Of a stretch of 64,000 nucleotides of DNA, positions 1 through 9,637 are shown one piece after another. Numbering within the stretch: position 1 is the first letter of the stretch; every line of letters begins with the position of its first letter. Position numbers and translations under genes: made by a program. The stretch is from Streptomyces sp. NL15-2K. Lineage in GTDB: Bacteria; Actinomycetota; Actinomycetes; Streptomycetales; Streptomycetaceae. The stretch spans positions 7,111,501-7,175,500 of the forward strand of contig NZ_CP130630.1 in assembly GCF_030551255.1 (NCBI RefSeq), in the 5' to 3' direction. The notes beneath the pieces were generated by a model, which was not told the origin of the DNA, searched no databases, and saw nothing but the letters and a program-made list of their open reading frames with translations.

Positions 1-1882
<1,882 letters not shown>

Positions 1883-1896
<14 letters not shown>

Positions 1897-2386
1897 CGCT
1901 CGGCTCCGCGTCCGGTGACGGCCGGTCGTCCGTGTCCGGTGACGGCCGGTCGTTCGCGTCCGGTGACGGCCGGTCGTTCGCGTCCGGTGACGGCCGGTCG
2001 TCCGTGTCCGGTGACGGCCGGTCGTCCGCATCCGCGAGGTCCGCGCCGCCCGGCCGCCGCTCCCACTCCAGCAGCACCTTGAAGTGCGCCTCGGAGGAGG
2101 CCCGGGCCAGGACGACGCCCGCGTCCGCGCTCAGCTTCACCCCGAACTCCAGTGCCACCCGGTCGGGCGCCTCGGGCATCGCGCGCAGCGAGTTCAGCAC
2201 GTCCTGCGCCGCGGGGCGGACCCGGTCCACGGCCTGGCGCAGCGAGTCCGCGACGGCCGCCGTACCGCCCTCGCGCCGCCTGCGGACGGGTTCGTACGCG
2301 CCCCCGTCGTACGGCGCTGGCGGCCCGTCGACCTCGACGCGCAGAACCGTGCCGTCGCTTGCCTTGAACTCGGTTATGTCCGCCAT
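1883..2386 (-). CDS. Trypco1 (CU044_2847 family) protein with C-terminal octapeptide repeats
   Basis: I chose the ATG at 2386 (MADITEFKASDGTVLRVEV) because family members start directly with this beta-strand region. In-frame ATGs at 2413 and 2470 would add 9 or 28 residues. The N-terminal domain ends with GVKLSADAGVVLARASSEAHFKV. This is the signature of the trypsin-co-occurring domain 1 family, found next to trypsin-STAND genes and thought to regulate or feed them. The C-terminus is five copies of an octapeptide of the form (D/N)DRPSPD(A/T), an acidic and probably disordered tail. The gene overlaps the protease-STAND gene by 14 bp. Exact biochemical function is unknown. Confidence 0.82.
1907..2026 (-). 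repeat. Five 24-bp tandem repeats in the Trypco1 gene
   Basis: Each 24-bp unit codes (D/N)DRPSPD(A/T). The units differ by only a few bases, which points to recent expansion. Confidence 0.93.
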
Positions 2387-2556
2387 CGCTTCCGCGGCCC
2401 CCGTCGCTTTCATCCGGTGCGGTGGTACTACGTCCGATCCTGGGTCGAGCCCGAGAAATGTACGCAGCATCGACTACGGACTTCAATGGACGGGTGACAG
2501 CGCGGAGTTGGCATTCTCGCGCGACGCACGCACATCAGACGTGCGCGACGAGCCTG

Positions 2557-3312
2557 TCAGACCGGCAACCGCCGGAACACCCCCCGCGGCAGATGCCGCA
2601 GCCCCGCCATCACCACCCGCAGCGCCCCCGGCACCCACACCGTCTCCGAGCGACGCCTGAGCCCCAGCTCGATCGCCGTCGCGACCGCCTCCGGCGTCGT
2701 CGCGAGCGGCGCCTCAGGAAGGCCGGCCGTCATCTTCGACCGTACGAACCCGGGGCGTACGACCATCACGTGCGCGCCCGTGCCGTGCAGGGCGTCGCCC
2801 AGGCCCTGGGTGAAGGTGTCGAGGCCGGCCTTGCTGGAGCCGTAGATGAAGTTGGAGCGGCGGGCCCGTTCGCCGGCGACCGAGGAGAGGACGACCAGGG
2901 AGCCGTGGCCCTGGGTCTGCAGCGCGCGGGCGCTGACCAGGCCCGCCGAGACGGCGCCCGTGTAGTTGGTCCGCGCGACGCGCACCGCGGCCGCCGGGTC
3001 GCGCTCGTCGTGGGCCTGGTCGCCGAGGACGCCGAAGGCGAGCAGGACCATGTCGACGTCGCCGTCGGCGAAGACCTTGCCGAGCGTCGTCTCGTGGGAG
3101 TCGGGGTCGAGCGCGTCGAAGCGGACGGTGCGCACGTCGGCGCCCAGGGCGCGCAGGTGCGAGGCGGCCGTCTCCAGGGCGGGGGACGGGCGTCCGGCCA
3201 GCCACACCGTGCGGGTGCGGCGGGCGATCAGGCGGCGGGCGGTGGCCAGCGCGATCTCGGACGTGCCGCCGAGGATGAGCAGGGACTGGGGGATGCCGAA
3301 GGCGTCCTTCAC
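2557..3312 (-). CDS. dprE2: DprE2-like decaprenylphosphoryl-2-keto-ribose reductase (SDR)
   Basis: A 251-aa short-chain dehydrogenase. The N-terminal nucleotide-binding strand LLILGGTSEIALATAR fits the modified glycine motif of DprE2, and the catalytic pair is Y-G-S-S-K (YGSSKAGLD). It starts 11 bp after the stop of the DprE1-like gene, so the two are co-transcribed. In mycobacteria DprE1 oxidises and DprE2 reduces the ribose of decaprenylphosphoryl ribose, giving the arabinose donor for cell-envelope glycans. The neighbouring phosphatase and UbiA genes supply the same pathway. The family call is firm. The lipid carrier in Streptomyces is inferred. Confidence 0.88.
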   Translation of the reverse strand: MKDAFGIPQSLLILGGTSEIALATARRLIARRTRTVWLAGRPSPALETAASHLRALGADVRTVRFDALDPDSHETTLGKVFADGDVDMVLLAFGVLGDQAHDERDPAAAVRVARTNYTGAVSAGLVSARALQTQGHGSLVVLSSVAGERARRSNFIYGSSKAGLDTFTQGLGDALHGTGAHVMVVRPGFVRSKMTAGLPEAPLATTPEAVATAIELGLRRRSETVWVPGALRVVMAGLRHLPRGVFRRLPV

Positions 3313-3323
3313 GACAGCAACTC

Positions 3324-4679
3324 CTAAAGGTTGAGGCGGCGGGCCAGGTCGGACACGAACACCGCGCGCGGGTCCAACTCCGCGCGCAGCGCGCGGAAGT
3401 CGTCGAGGCGTGGGTACATGGCGGCCAGCAGGTCGGGGCGGAGGCGGGAGTCCTTGGCGAGGTACACGCGGCCGCCGGCCGTGGCGACCTCCTCGTCGAG
3501 TTCGTCGAGGAAGGCGCCGAGGCCGGGCAGGTTCGCCGGGATGTCCAGGGCCAGCGTCCAGCCGGGCACCGGGAAGGAGAGCCAGCCCGGGTCGGCGTCC
3601 CCGAAGCGCTTGAGGACGGCGAGGAAGGACGGGCAGCGGCGCCGTGAGATGCGGTGCACGATGCGGCGTACGGCGTCCTCCTGGCCGTATCCGACGACGA
3701 ACTGGTACTGCACGAAGCCGCCGCGGCCGTAGATCCGGTTCCAGTGGGGCACGCCGTCCAGGGGGTGGAAGAACGTGGAGAGCTTCTGGAGCTCGCCGGT
3801 ACGCGCGCGTGGGGCCTTGCGGTACCAGAGCTCGTTGAACAGACCCACGCTCGTCCGGCTCAGCAGGCCCTCCGGGAGGAACGCGGGGGCGGCCGGGAAG
3901 CGGGAGGTGCGGAAGGCCAGCGGGTCCCTACGCGCGCGCGTGCCCTTCGGCAGCGCCTCCAGGGGCGCGTGGTCGCCCCGGGTCAGCACGGCGCGGCCCG
4001 TCGTCGCGCCGCGCGCCAGCAGGTCGATCCAGGCGACCGAGTAGCGGTAGCGGTGGTCGGTGGCCGTAAGACGCGCCATCAGGTCGTCCAGGTCCCGCGC
4101 GCGCTCGGTGTCGACCGACATCAGCGCGGTCTCGACCGGCTGGAGCTGGACGGTCGCGGTGAGGATCACACCGGTCAGGCCCATGCCGCCCGCGGTCGCG
4201 TCGAACAGGGGCGTGTCACGGCCGACGGTGCGGATCTCGCCGTCGGCGGTGAGGAGTTCCAGTGACAGGACGTGGCGGGAGAAGGAGCCCGACACGTGGT
4301 GGTTCTTGCCGTGGATGTCCGCGCCGATCGCCCCGCCGACGGTGACGTAGCGGGTGCCGGGCGTCACCGGCACGAACCAGCCGAGCGGCAGCAGCACTTG
4401 CATCAGCCGGTGCAGGGAGACCCCCGCGTCGCACAGCACGGTCCCGCCGGTGGCGTCGATCGCGTGGACGCGGTCGAGCCCCGTCATGTCGAGTACGGAC
4501 CCGCCGGCGTTCTGTGCCGCGTCCCCGTACGCCCGCCCCAGGCCCCGCGGGATGCTCCCGCGGGCCCCGCACTCCCGGACGGCGGCCGCGGCCTCCTCGT
4601 ACGTCCGTGGACGGATCAGACGGGCGGCGGTGGGAGCGGTGCGGCCCCAGCCGGTGACGGAGACGGTGTCGGCAGGCAT
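3324..4679 (-). CDS. dprE1: DprE1-like FAD-dependent decaprenylphosphoryl-ribose oxidase
   Basis: 451 aa from ATG 4679 (MPADTVSV); an in-frame extension to 4823 looks non-coding. FAD-binding motifs PRGLGRAYGD and VGGAIGADIHGKNHHVSGS mark the vanillyl-alcohol-oxidase fold, and the C-terminal ALO domain ends in FVSDLARRLNL. It oxidises the C2 hydroxyl of polyprenyl-phosphoryl ribose and passes the product to the adjacent SDR. In M. tuberculosis the cysteine attacked by benzothiazinones lies in the stretch PGWNICVDFP. Here the stretch reads PGWTLALDIP, so that position is alanine. It is divergent from the PAP2-UbiA-GtrA operon. Confidence 0.88.
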   Translation of the reverse strand: MPADTVSVTGWGRTAPTAARLIRPRTYEEAAAAVRECGARGSIPRGLGRAYGDAAQNAGGSVLDMTGLDRVHAIDATGGTVLCDAGVSLHRLMQVLLPLGWFVPVTPGTRYVTVGGAIGADIHGKNHHVSGSFSRHVLSLELLTADGEIRTVGRDTPLFDATAGGMGLTGVILTATVQLQPVETALMSVDTERARDLDDLMARLTATDHRYRYSVAWIDLLARGATTGRAVLTRGDHAPLEALPKGTRARRDPLAFRTSRFPAAPAFLPEGLLSRTSVGLFNELWYRKAPRARTGELQKLSTFFHPLDGVPHWNRIYGRGGFVQYQFVVGYGQEDAVRRIVHRISRRRCPSFLAVLKRFGDADPGWLSFPVPGWTLALDIPANLPGLGAFLDELDEEVATAGGRVYLAKDSRLRPDLLAAMYPRLDDFRALRAELDPRAVFVSDLARRLNL

Positions 4680-4821
4680 GTCGGTGACCGTATCGCCGGT
4701 ATGAGAGCGATTAGTTTGGAAACATCCGCGACATCCACCTCCTCCCCGAAATGGGTGATTAATGGGATGTCGCTCAATATTGCCGGAGTTCAGGCGGTTT
4801 CGGCGTGAACAGTGAGTCCAC

Positions 4822-5364
4822 ATGGACGACTTCCCCGACCCCTACGACCTCGACCTCCACGCCCTCGACGGCATGGACCACCGCATCCTTTCCGCGCTCC
4901 GGTCCTACGGTGGCGACCCCCGCGTCGCGAGCGCCGCGCGCGCCCTGTCCTGGGCGGGCGAACACGGCGCGCTGTGGCTCGCGGCGGGGCTCACGGGAGC
5001 CGCCGTGGACGGTGCGCGACGCGGCGCCTGGCTGCGCGGCACGGCGCTCACCGCGGGCGCGCATCTCGTCAGCATGGGCGTGAAAAGGGTGGTGCGCCGT
5101 CCGCGCCCGGCCCATGTCGAGCCCCTGGTGCGCACCGCCGGCCGGCACTCCTTCCCGAGCTCGCACGCGACCTCCGCCGCGGCCGCCGCCGTCGCCTACG
5201 GGGCGCTCGGCGCGCGCGTGATCCCGCCGCTCGCCGCCGCGATGTGCCTCTCGCGCCTGGTCGTCGGCGTCCACTACCCCTCGGACGTGGCGGCGGGCGC
5301 GGCCCTGGGGGCGCTCACGGCGCGCATCGGCTCGCGCTGGATGAGTGGAGGCGTCCATGACTGA
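4822..5364 (+). CDS. PAP2-family phosphatase, DppG-like
   Basis: 180 aa with the full acid-phosphatase signature: KRVVRRPRP, FPSSHAT and SRLVVGVHYPSD. Several hydrophobic helices make it a membrane enzyme. Its position before a UbiA-type phosphoribosyltransferase and opposite DprE1/DprE2 copies the mycobacterial Rv3806c-Rv3807c order. It probably dephosphorylates polyprenyl-phosphoryl-5-phosphoribose. Its stop overlaps the ATG of the next gene (ATGACTGA), so translation is coupled. Confidence 0.87.
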   Translation: MDDFPDPYDLDLHALDGMDHRILSALRSYGGDPRVASAARALSWAGEHGALWLAAGLTGAAVDGARRGAWLRGTALTAGAHLVSMGVKRVVRRPRPAHVEPLVRTAGRHSFPSSHATSAAAAAVAYGALGARVIPPLAAAMCLSRLVVGVHYPSDVAAGAALGALTARIGSRWMSGGVHD

Positions 5365-6364
5365 GACAGCGCCCTTCACCAGCACCGCGGACACCCGGGA
5401 GGCCGCGCTCCACGGGCAGCGCACGCCCCCGCGACACACCCCGCCACCCCGAAAAAGCACCCTCGGCACCCTCCGCACGCTGCGTACCCTCTTGGCAGGC
5501 CTCCTCAGGACCGCCCGCCCCAAACAGTGGGTCAAGAACATCCTGGTCATCGCCGCCCCGGCCGCCGCAGGCCAGCTCTTCACCCGGCACGCGCTCACCC
5601 AACTCGCGCTCGTCTTCGTCCTCTTCACCGCCTGTGCCGCCGCCGTCTACCTGATCAATGACGCCCGCGACGCCGACGCCGACCGCGCCCACCCCACCAA
5701 GCGCCACCGCCCGGTCGCCGCCGGACAGGTCCCCGTCCCCGTCGCGTACGCCGTCGGAGCCGCCCTCGGCCTCCTCGCGCCCACCGTCGCGGCCTGGTTG
5801 GTCTCCCCGGCCGTCTCCGCGCTGCTGACGGCGTACCTGGGCATGCAACTGGCGTACTGCCTCATCCTCAAGCACGTCCTGGTCGTCGACCTCGTCATCG
5901 TCACGACCGGGTTCCTGATGCGGGCGATGATCGGCGGACTCGCCCTCGGCATCCCCCTCTCGCGCTGGTTCCTGATCACGACCGGGTTCGGCGCGCTGTT
6001 CATGGTGTCGGCCAAGCGCTACTCCGAAGCGGTCCAGATGGCCGGAAAGGCGGGCGCCACGCGCGCGTTGCTCACCGAGTACACCCCCGGCTACCTGCGC
6101 TTCGTGTGGCAGCTCGCGGCCGGTGTCGCCGTCCTCGGCTACTGCCTGTGGGCCCTGGAGGAAGGCGGCGTGCCGCACACCAGCGTGCTGCCCTGGCGGC
6201 AGCTGTCCGTCGTCGCCTTCATCCTCGCGATCCTCAGGTACGCCGTCTTCGCCGACCGCGGCACGGCCGGCGAACCCGAGGACGTCGTCCTGCGCGACCG
6301 CGCGCTCGCCCTGATCGGCGTGGTGTGGCTCGCCATGTACGGCCTGGCGGTGGCCAATTGGTGA
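5357..6364 (+). CDS. UbiA-type decaprenyl-phosphate phosphoribosyltransferase
   Basis: 335 aa from ATG 5357. After a charged N-terminus come multiple membrane helices. The first aspartate motif NDARDADADRAHPTKRHRP is typical of UbiA enzymes that move phosphoribose from PRPP to polyprenyl phosphate. A second conserved patch, SAKRYSE, follows. It makes the substrate for the PAP2 phosphatase and then DprE1/DprE2. The stop overlaps the GTG of the GtrA gene by 4 bp (GTGA). Confidence 0.9.
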   Translation: MTETAPFTSTADTREAALHGQRTPPRHTPPPRKSTLGTLRTLRTLLAGLLRTARPKQWVKNILVIAAPAAAGQLFTRHALTQLALVFVLFTACAAAVYLINDARDADADRAHPTKRHRPVAAGQVPVPVAYAVGAALGLLAPTVAAWLVSPAVSALLTAYLGMQLAYCLILKHVLVVDLVIVTTGFLMRAMIGGLALGIPLSRWFLITTGFGALFMVSAKRYSEAVQMAGKAGATRALLTEYTPGYLRFVWQLAAGVAVLGYCLWALEEGGVPHTSVLPWRQLSVVAFILAILRYAVFADRGTAGEPEDVVLRDRALALIGVVWLAMYGLAVANW

Positions 6365-7242
6365 GCCCACGCGCGTGGCCGAGCCGGCGGGAACCGCCCC
6401 GCACACGCACGCGGGCAAGCCGCCACGCCGCGCCCAACACACGCGCCGGGTCGGGCGCCGGGGAACCGTCCAGCACTCGCGCGTGGTCGGACACCAGCGA
6501 ACGGTCCAGTACACGCGCGGGGCCGGACACCGGCGAACCGTCCAGTACGCGCGTGGGGTCGGGCGTCAGCGAACGGTCGAGCACGCGCGTGGGGTCGGGC
6601 GTCAGTGAACGGTCCAGTACGCGCGTGGGGTCGGGCGTCAGCGAACGGTCGAGTACACGCGCGGGGTCGGGCGCCGGGGAACCGTCCAGCACTCGCGCGT
6701 GGTCGGGCACCAGCGCCCCACCCCGCACACGCGCCGACTCGCGCACCAGCGCCCCACCCCGCACACACGCCGGGTCGGGCGCCGGCGCCCGCGCAGCGCG
6801 TCGCCCGCGCGCGTGGGCAGCCGCGAGCCGCCGGGAACTCCTCGGCTTCGCCACCGCAGGCCTCCTCGCCTACGCCGCCGACCTCGCCCTCTTCACCTAC
6901 CTGCGCGGCCCGGCCGCCCTCGACCCCCTCACCGCCAAGGCGCTCTCCTTCGTCGCCGGCTGCTCGGTGGCGTACGCCGGCAACGCGCTCGGCACCTACC
7001 GGCACACCCGCCCGAAGGGCCTGCGCCCCTACGCCGTCTTCTTCGCGGTGAACCTCGCGGGGGCCGCCGTACAACTCCTGTGTCTCGTCATCAGCCACTA
7101 CGGCCTCGGCCTCACCTCCCAGCGCGCGGACACCGTCTCCGGAGCCGGAATCGGCATGGCATTGGCGACTGTCCTGCGGTTTTGGGGCACTCGTACATTT
7201 GTCTTCCGCACGGAGGGCAGAGTCGGATCATGGACTGGCTGA
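6361..7242 (+). CDS. GtrA-family membrane protein with a repeat-expanded N-terminus
   Basis: GTG start at 6361 inside the UbiA stop (GTGA). Residues 160-290 are a normal four-helix GtrA domain (ELLGFATAGLLAYAADLALF, then VAYAGNALGTYR, then FWGTRTFVF). GtrA proteins are thought to flip or anchor polyprenyl-linked sugars. The first about 150 residues are odd: ten 12-residue repeats rich in Ser, Thr, Arg and Gly, followed by an Arg/Ala-rich stretch. Typical GtrA proteins are 120-170 aa and lack this. The start could lie further in, but coupling to the UbiA stop favours 6361. The 3' end overlaps the YihY gene by 13 bp. Confidence 0.82.
   Translation: MSPRAWPSRREPPRTRTRASRHAAPNTRAGSGAGEPSSTRAWSDTSERSSTRAGPDTGEPSSTRVGSGVSERSSTRVGSGVSERSSTRVGSGVSERSSTRAGSGAGEPSSTRAWSGTSAPPRTRADSRTSAPPRTHAGSGAGARAARRPRAWAAASRRELLGFATAGLLAYAADLALFTYLRGPAALDPLTAKALSFVAGCSVAYAGNALGTYRHTRPKGLRPYAVFFAVNLAGAAVQLLCLVISHYGLGLTSQRADTVSGAGIGMALATVLRFWGTRTFVFRTEGRVGSWTG
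6439..6798 (+). repeat. Ten 36-bp degenerate tandem repeats in the GtrA gene
   Basis: Each unit codes a 12-residue block of the type TRVGSGVSERSS. The three central units are nearly identical and the outer ones diverge, as expected for slipped-strand or recombination expansion. Confidence 0.88.
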
Positions 7243-8156
7243 AAAAGCTCCCCGTCGTCGGGCCACTGGTCGCCCGTCTGATGGTCACGCACGCGTGGCG
7301 GTCGTACGAGCGCCTGGACCGGGTGAAGTGGACACGGCTGGCCGCCGCGATGACGTTCACCAGCTTCGTGGCGCTCTTCCCGCTGCTCACCGTGGCCGCC
7401 GCGATCGCCGCCGCCACGCTGAGCACGGAGCAGCAGAACACGCTGGAGGACAAGATCACCGAGCAGGTGCCCGGCATCTCCGACCAGCTGAACATCGACG
7501 GCCTGGTGCAGAACGCCGGCACCGTCGGCCTCATCGCGGGCGCCGTCCTGCTGTTCACCGGCATCGGCTGGGCCGGCTCCATGCGCGAGTGCCTGCGCGC
7601 GGTGTGGGAGCTGCCCGAAGAGGAGGAGAACCCGGTCCTGCGCAAGGCCAAGGACACCGGGATCCTGCTCGGGCTCGGCGGCGCCGTGCTGGTCACGCTC
7701 GCCGCGTCCGCCGTCGCCTCCGCGATGGTCGGCTGGATCACCCGGCAGATGGGCCTCGACGAGGGCGGCTGGAGCGGGGTCCTGCTGCAGATCGCCGCGT
7801 TCGCCGTCGCCGTACTCGCCGACTTCCTGCTCCTGCTCTACGTCCTGGCACCGCTGCCCGGCGTCGAGCCTACCCGCCATCGCCTGACCGTGGCCGCGCT
7901 GACCGGCGCGATCGGCTTCGAGCTGCTGAAACTGTTGCTCAGCGGCTATATGCAAGAGGTCGCCGGGAAGAGCATGTACGGCGCGTTCGGCGTTCCCGTC
8001 GCCCTGCTGCTGTGGATCAACTTCACCGCGAAACTGGTGCTGTTCTGCGCCGCGTGGACGGCGACGCAGAGCAAGGAGGTCGAACTCACGGGCGAGGACG
8101 AACTCACGGACGAGGACGGCGACGCACCAGATCCGGCAGCGGCCAGCGGCGGTTGA
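7230..8156 (+). CDS. YihY/BrkB-family inner membrane protein
   Basis: 308 aa from ATG 7230 (MDWLKKLPVVGPLV), overlapping the end of the GtrA gene. Family marks include the N-terminal AAAMTFTSFVALFPLL segment and about six membrane helices, ending with LLLWINFTAKLVLFCAAW. The acidic tail after the last helix is cytoplasmic. The family was once called RNase BN; its real function is unclear. The last 53 bp overlap the convergent dacA-type gene. Confidence 0.9.
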   Translation: MDWLKKLPVVGPLVARLMVTHAWRSYERLDRVKWTRLAAAMTFTSFVALFPLLTVAAAIAAATLSTEQQNTLEDKITEQVPGISDQLNIDGLVQNAGTVGLIAGAVLLFTGIGWAGSMRECLRAVWELPEEEENPVLRKAKDTGILLGLGGAVLVTLAASAVASAMVGWITRQMGLDEGGWSGVLLQIAAFAVAVLADFLLLLYVLAPLPGVEPTRHRLTVAALTGAIGFELLKLLLSGYMQEVAGKSMYGAFGVPVALLLWINFTAKLVLFCAAWTATQSKEVELTGEDELTDEDGDAPDPAAASGG

Positions 8157-9417
8157 CCAGGAACGCGGCGCCCGCGAGCACCACCAGCAGCCCGCCGGTG
8201 ATGGCCAGCGCGATGCCCATGCCGCCGGAGCGGCCGTCGGCCGTGGCGCTCGCCACCGGCTTCGACGCGCCGCCGGACGAGGCCCTGCTCCCGCCGGATT
8301 CCGCGCCCCCGGCCTCCCCGGAGGCGTTCGCCCCCGGCTGGGCGCTCGGCTGCGCGGCGCTCTTCGGCGGCACCAGCTCGCCCACCGGCTGCACCTTGCC
8401 GGCCGCCTTGAAGCCCCAGTCGAAGAGCCGGGCGGTCTCCTTGTAGACCTCGTTGCTCTCGTCCTTCTCCGGGTTCATGACCGTGACCAGCAGCACCTTG
8501 CCGTTCCGTTCGGCGACACCGGTGAAGGTGGCGCCGGCGTTGGTGGTGTTGCCGTTCTTGACGCCCGCGATGCCCTGGTAGACGGGCACGTCGGAGGCGC
8601 CGCTCAGCAGCCGGTTGGTGTTCCGGATCTCGAAGGACTCGCGGGTGGTCTTGCCTTTCTTGTTCTTCGTCGTCTTGCCCGGGAACTTCGCCCTGACCGT
8701 CGAGCAGTACTCCCGGAAGTCCTTCTTCTGCAGTCCGGAGCGGGCGATCAGCGTCAGGTCGTAGGCGGAGGAGACCTGGCCGGGGGCGTCGTAGCCGTCC
8801 GGGCTGACCGCGTGCGTGTCCAGGGCCTGGAGCTCCTCGGCGTGCGCGTTCATCTCCTTGACGGTGTTGTCGACGCCGTCGTTCATCCGCGACAGCACGC
8901 GCACGGCGTCGTTGCCGGAATGCAGGAAGACGCCGAGCCACAGGTCGTGGACGGTGTACGTCTCGCCCTCCTTTATCCCGACCATGCTGGAGCCGGAGCC
9001 GATGCCCGCCAGGTCGGTGGGGAGGACCTTGTGCTTCTCGGTCTTCGGGAACTTCGGCAGCACGGTGTCCGCGAACAGCATCTTCAGGGTGCTCGCCGGG
9101 GGCAGCCGCCAGTGCGCGTTGTGCGCGGCCAGCACGTCCCCGGACTCGGCGTCGGCGACGATCCACGAGCGCGCGCTCAGGTCCTTGGGCAGCACCGGGA
9201 CCCCGCTCGCCAGGTTGACCTGCGTCCCGGCCTGGCCGAGGCGTGTGCCGCCCACGGCCGACATGTTCGCCGGGGGAGTGGCCGACGGGCTCTTCGAGGG
9301 ACTCGGTGAGGGCTTGGGAGCCGCATGGGAGACGGGCGCGGTCAGCGCGAGGGACGACAGGACGGCGGCGGAGGTGACCAGCAGGGATCGCCTGGCGGTC
9401 TTCTTGGGTGCGGACAC
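8104..9417 (-). CDS. Secreted D-alanyl-D-alanine carboxypeptidase (PBP, S11 family)
   Basis: 437 aa from GTG 9417 (VSAPKKTARRSLL). A signal peptide ends near HAAPKPSPSP, then a Pro/Ser-rich linker. The penicillin-binding motifs are S109-T-L-K112, S167-G-N and KNG within VKNGNTTNAG; streptomycete S11 enzymes often have KNG where others have KTG. A C-terminal helix (MGIALAITGGLLVVLAGAAF) followed by basic residues anchors it in the membrane. It trims the terminal D-Ala of peptidoglycan stem peptides. Convergent overlap of 53 bp with the YihY gene. S. coelicolor SCO4847 is the remembered orthologue. Confidence 0.92.
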   Translation of the reverse strand: MSAPKKTARRSLLVTSAAVLSSLALTAPVSHAAPKPSPSPSKSPSATPPANMSAVGGTRLGQAGTQVNLASGVPVLPKDLSARSWIVADAESGDVLAAHNAHWRLPPASTLKMLFADTVLPKFPKTEKHKVLPTDLAGIGSGSSMVGIKEGETYTVHDLWLGVFLHSGNDAVRVLSRMNDGVDNTVKEMNAHAEELQALDTHAVSPDGYDAPGQVSSAYDLTLIARSGLQKKDFREYCSTVRAKFPGKTTKNKKGKTTRESFEIRNTNRLLSGASDVPVYQGIAGVKNGNTTNAGATFTGVAERNGKVLLVTVMNPEKDESNEVYKETARLFDWGFKAAGKVQPVGELVPPKSAAQPSAQPGANASGEAGGAESGGSRASSGGASKPVASATADGRSGGMGIALAITGGLLVVLAGAAFLVNRRWPLPDLVRRRPRP

Positions 9418-9508
9418 GGTCAGGAACGTACCTTCCACACGGCGTGATGTCCCGCCCGGCTCCTCCCCCCGGCCACGGATCCGGACACGCTCCGGTGATA
9501 CTGAACGT

Positions 9509-9619
9509 ATGAAGCTCAGCCGCCCCGTCTCCTGGTTCCTGCTCGCTTTCGGGGTGTGGAGCTGGGTCATCTGGATCACCTTCCATGGGAAACTAACCAT
9601 TACCGATCTGATCAACTGA
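9509..9619 (+). pseudogene. 5' fragment of an 80-aa membrane-protein gene (SCO4848-like), split by the AICE
   Basis: MKLSRPVSWFLLAFGVWSWV followed by IWITF matches the start of the membrane-protein family. After TGGATCAC at 9572 the frame enters element DNA and stops at 9619. Joining 9509-9579 to 30797-30968 restores an 80-codon open frame ending in RRTS, equal in length to the intact homologue at 30443-30685. In S. coelicolor this gene (SCO4848) is the phage phiBT1 attB site. Confidence 0.9.
9572..9579. other. attL core of the AICE
   Basis: TGGATCAC is shared exactly with 30789-30796. To its left is chromosomal gene sequence, to its right element sequence (CTTCCATGGGAAAC). The crossover lies within these 8 bp. 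Confidence 0.85.
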
Positions 9620-9637
9620 AAGCGCAGGTCAGACCCT

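Noticed and set aside
6439..6798. 36-bp repeats as a CRISPR array
   Set aside because: The units are directly adjacent with no unique spacers, and they are in frame with the GtrA domain.
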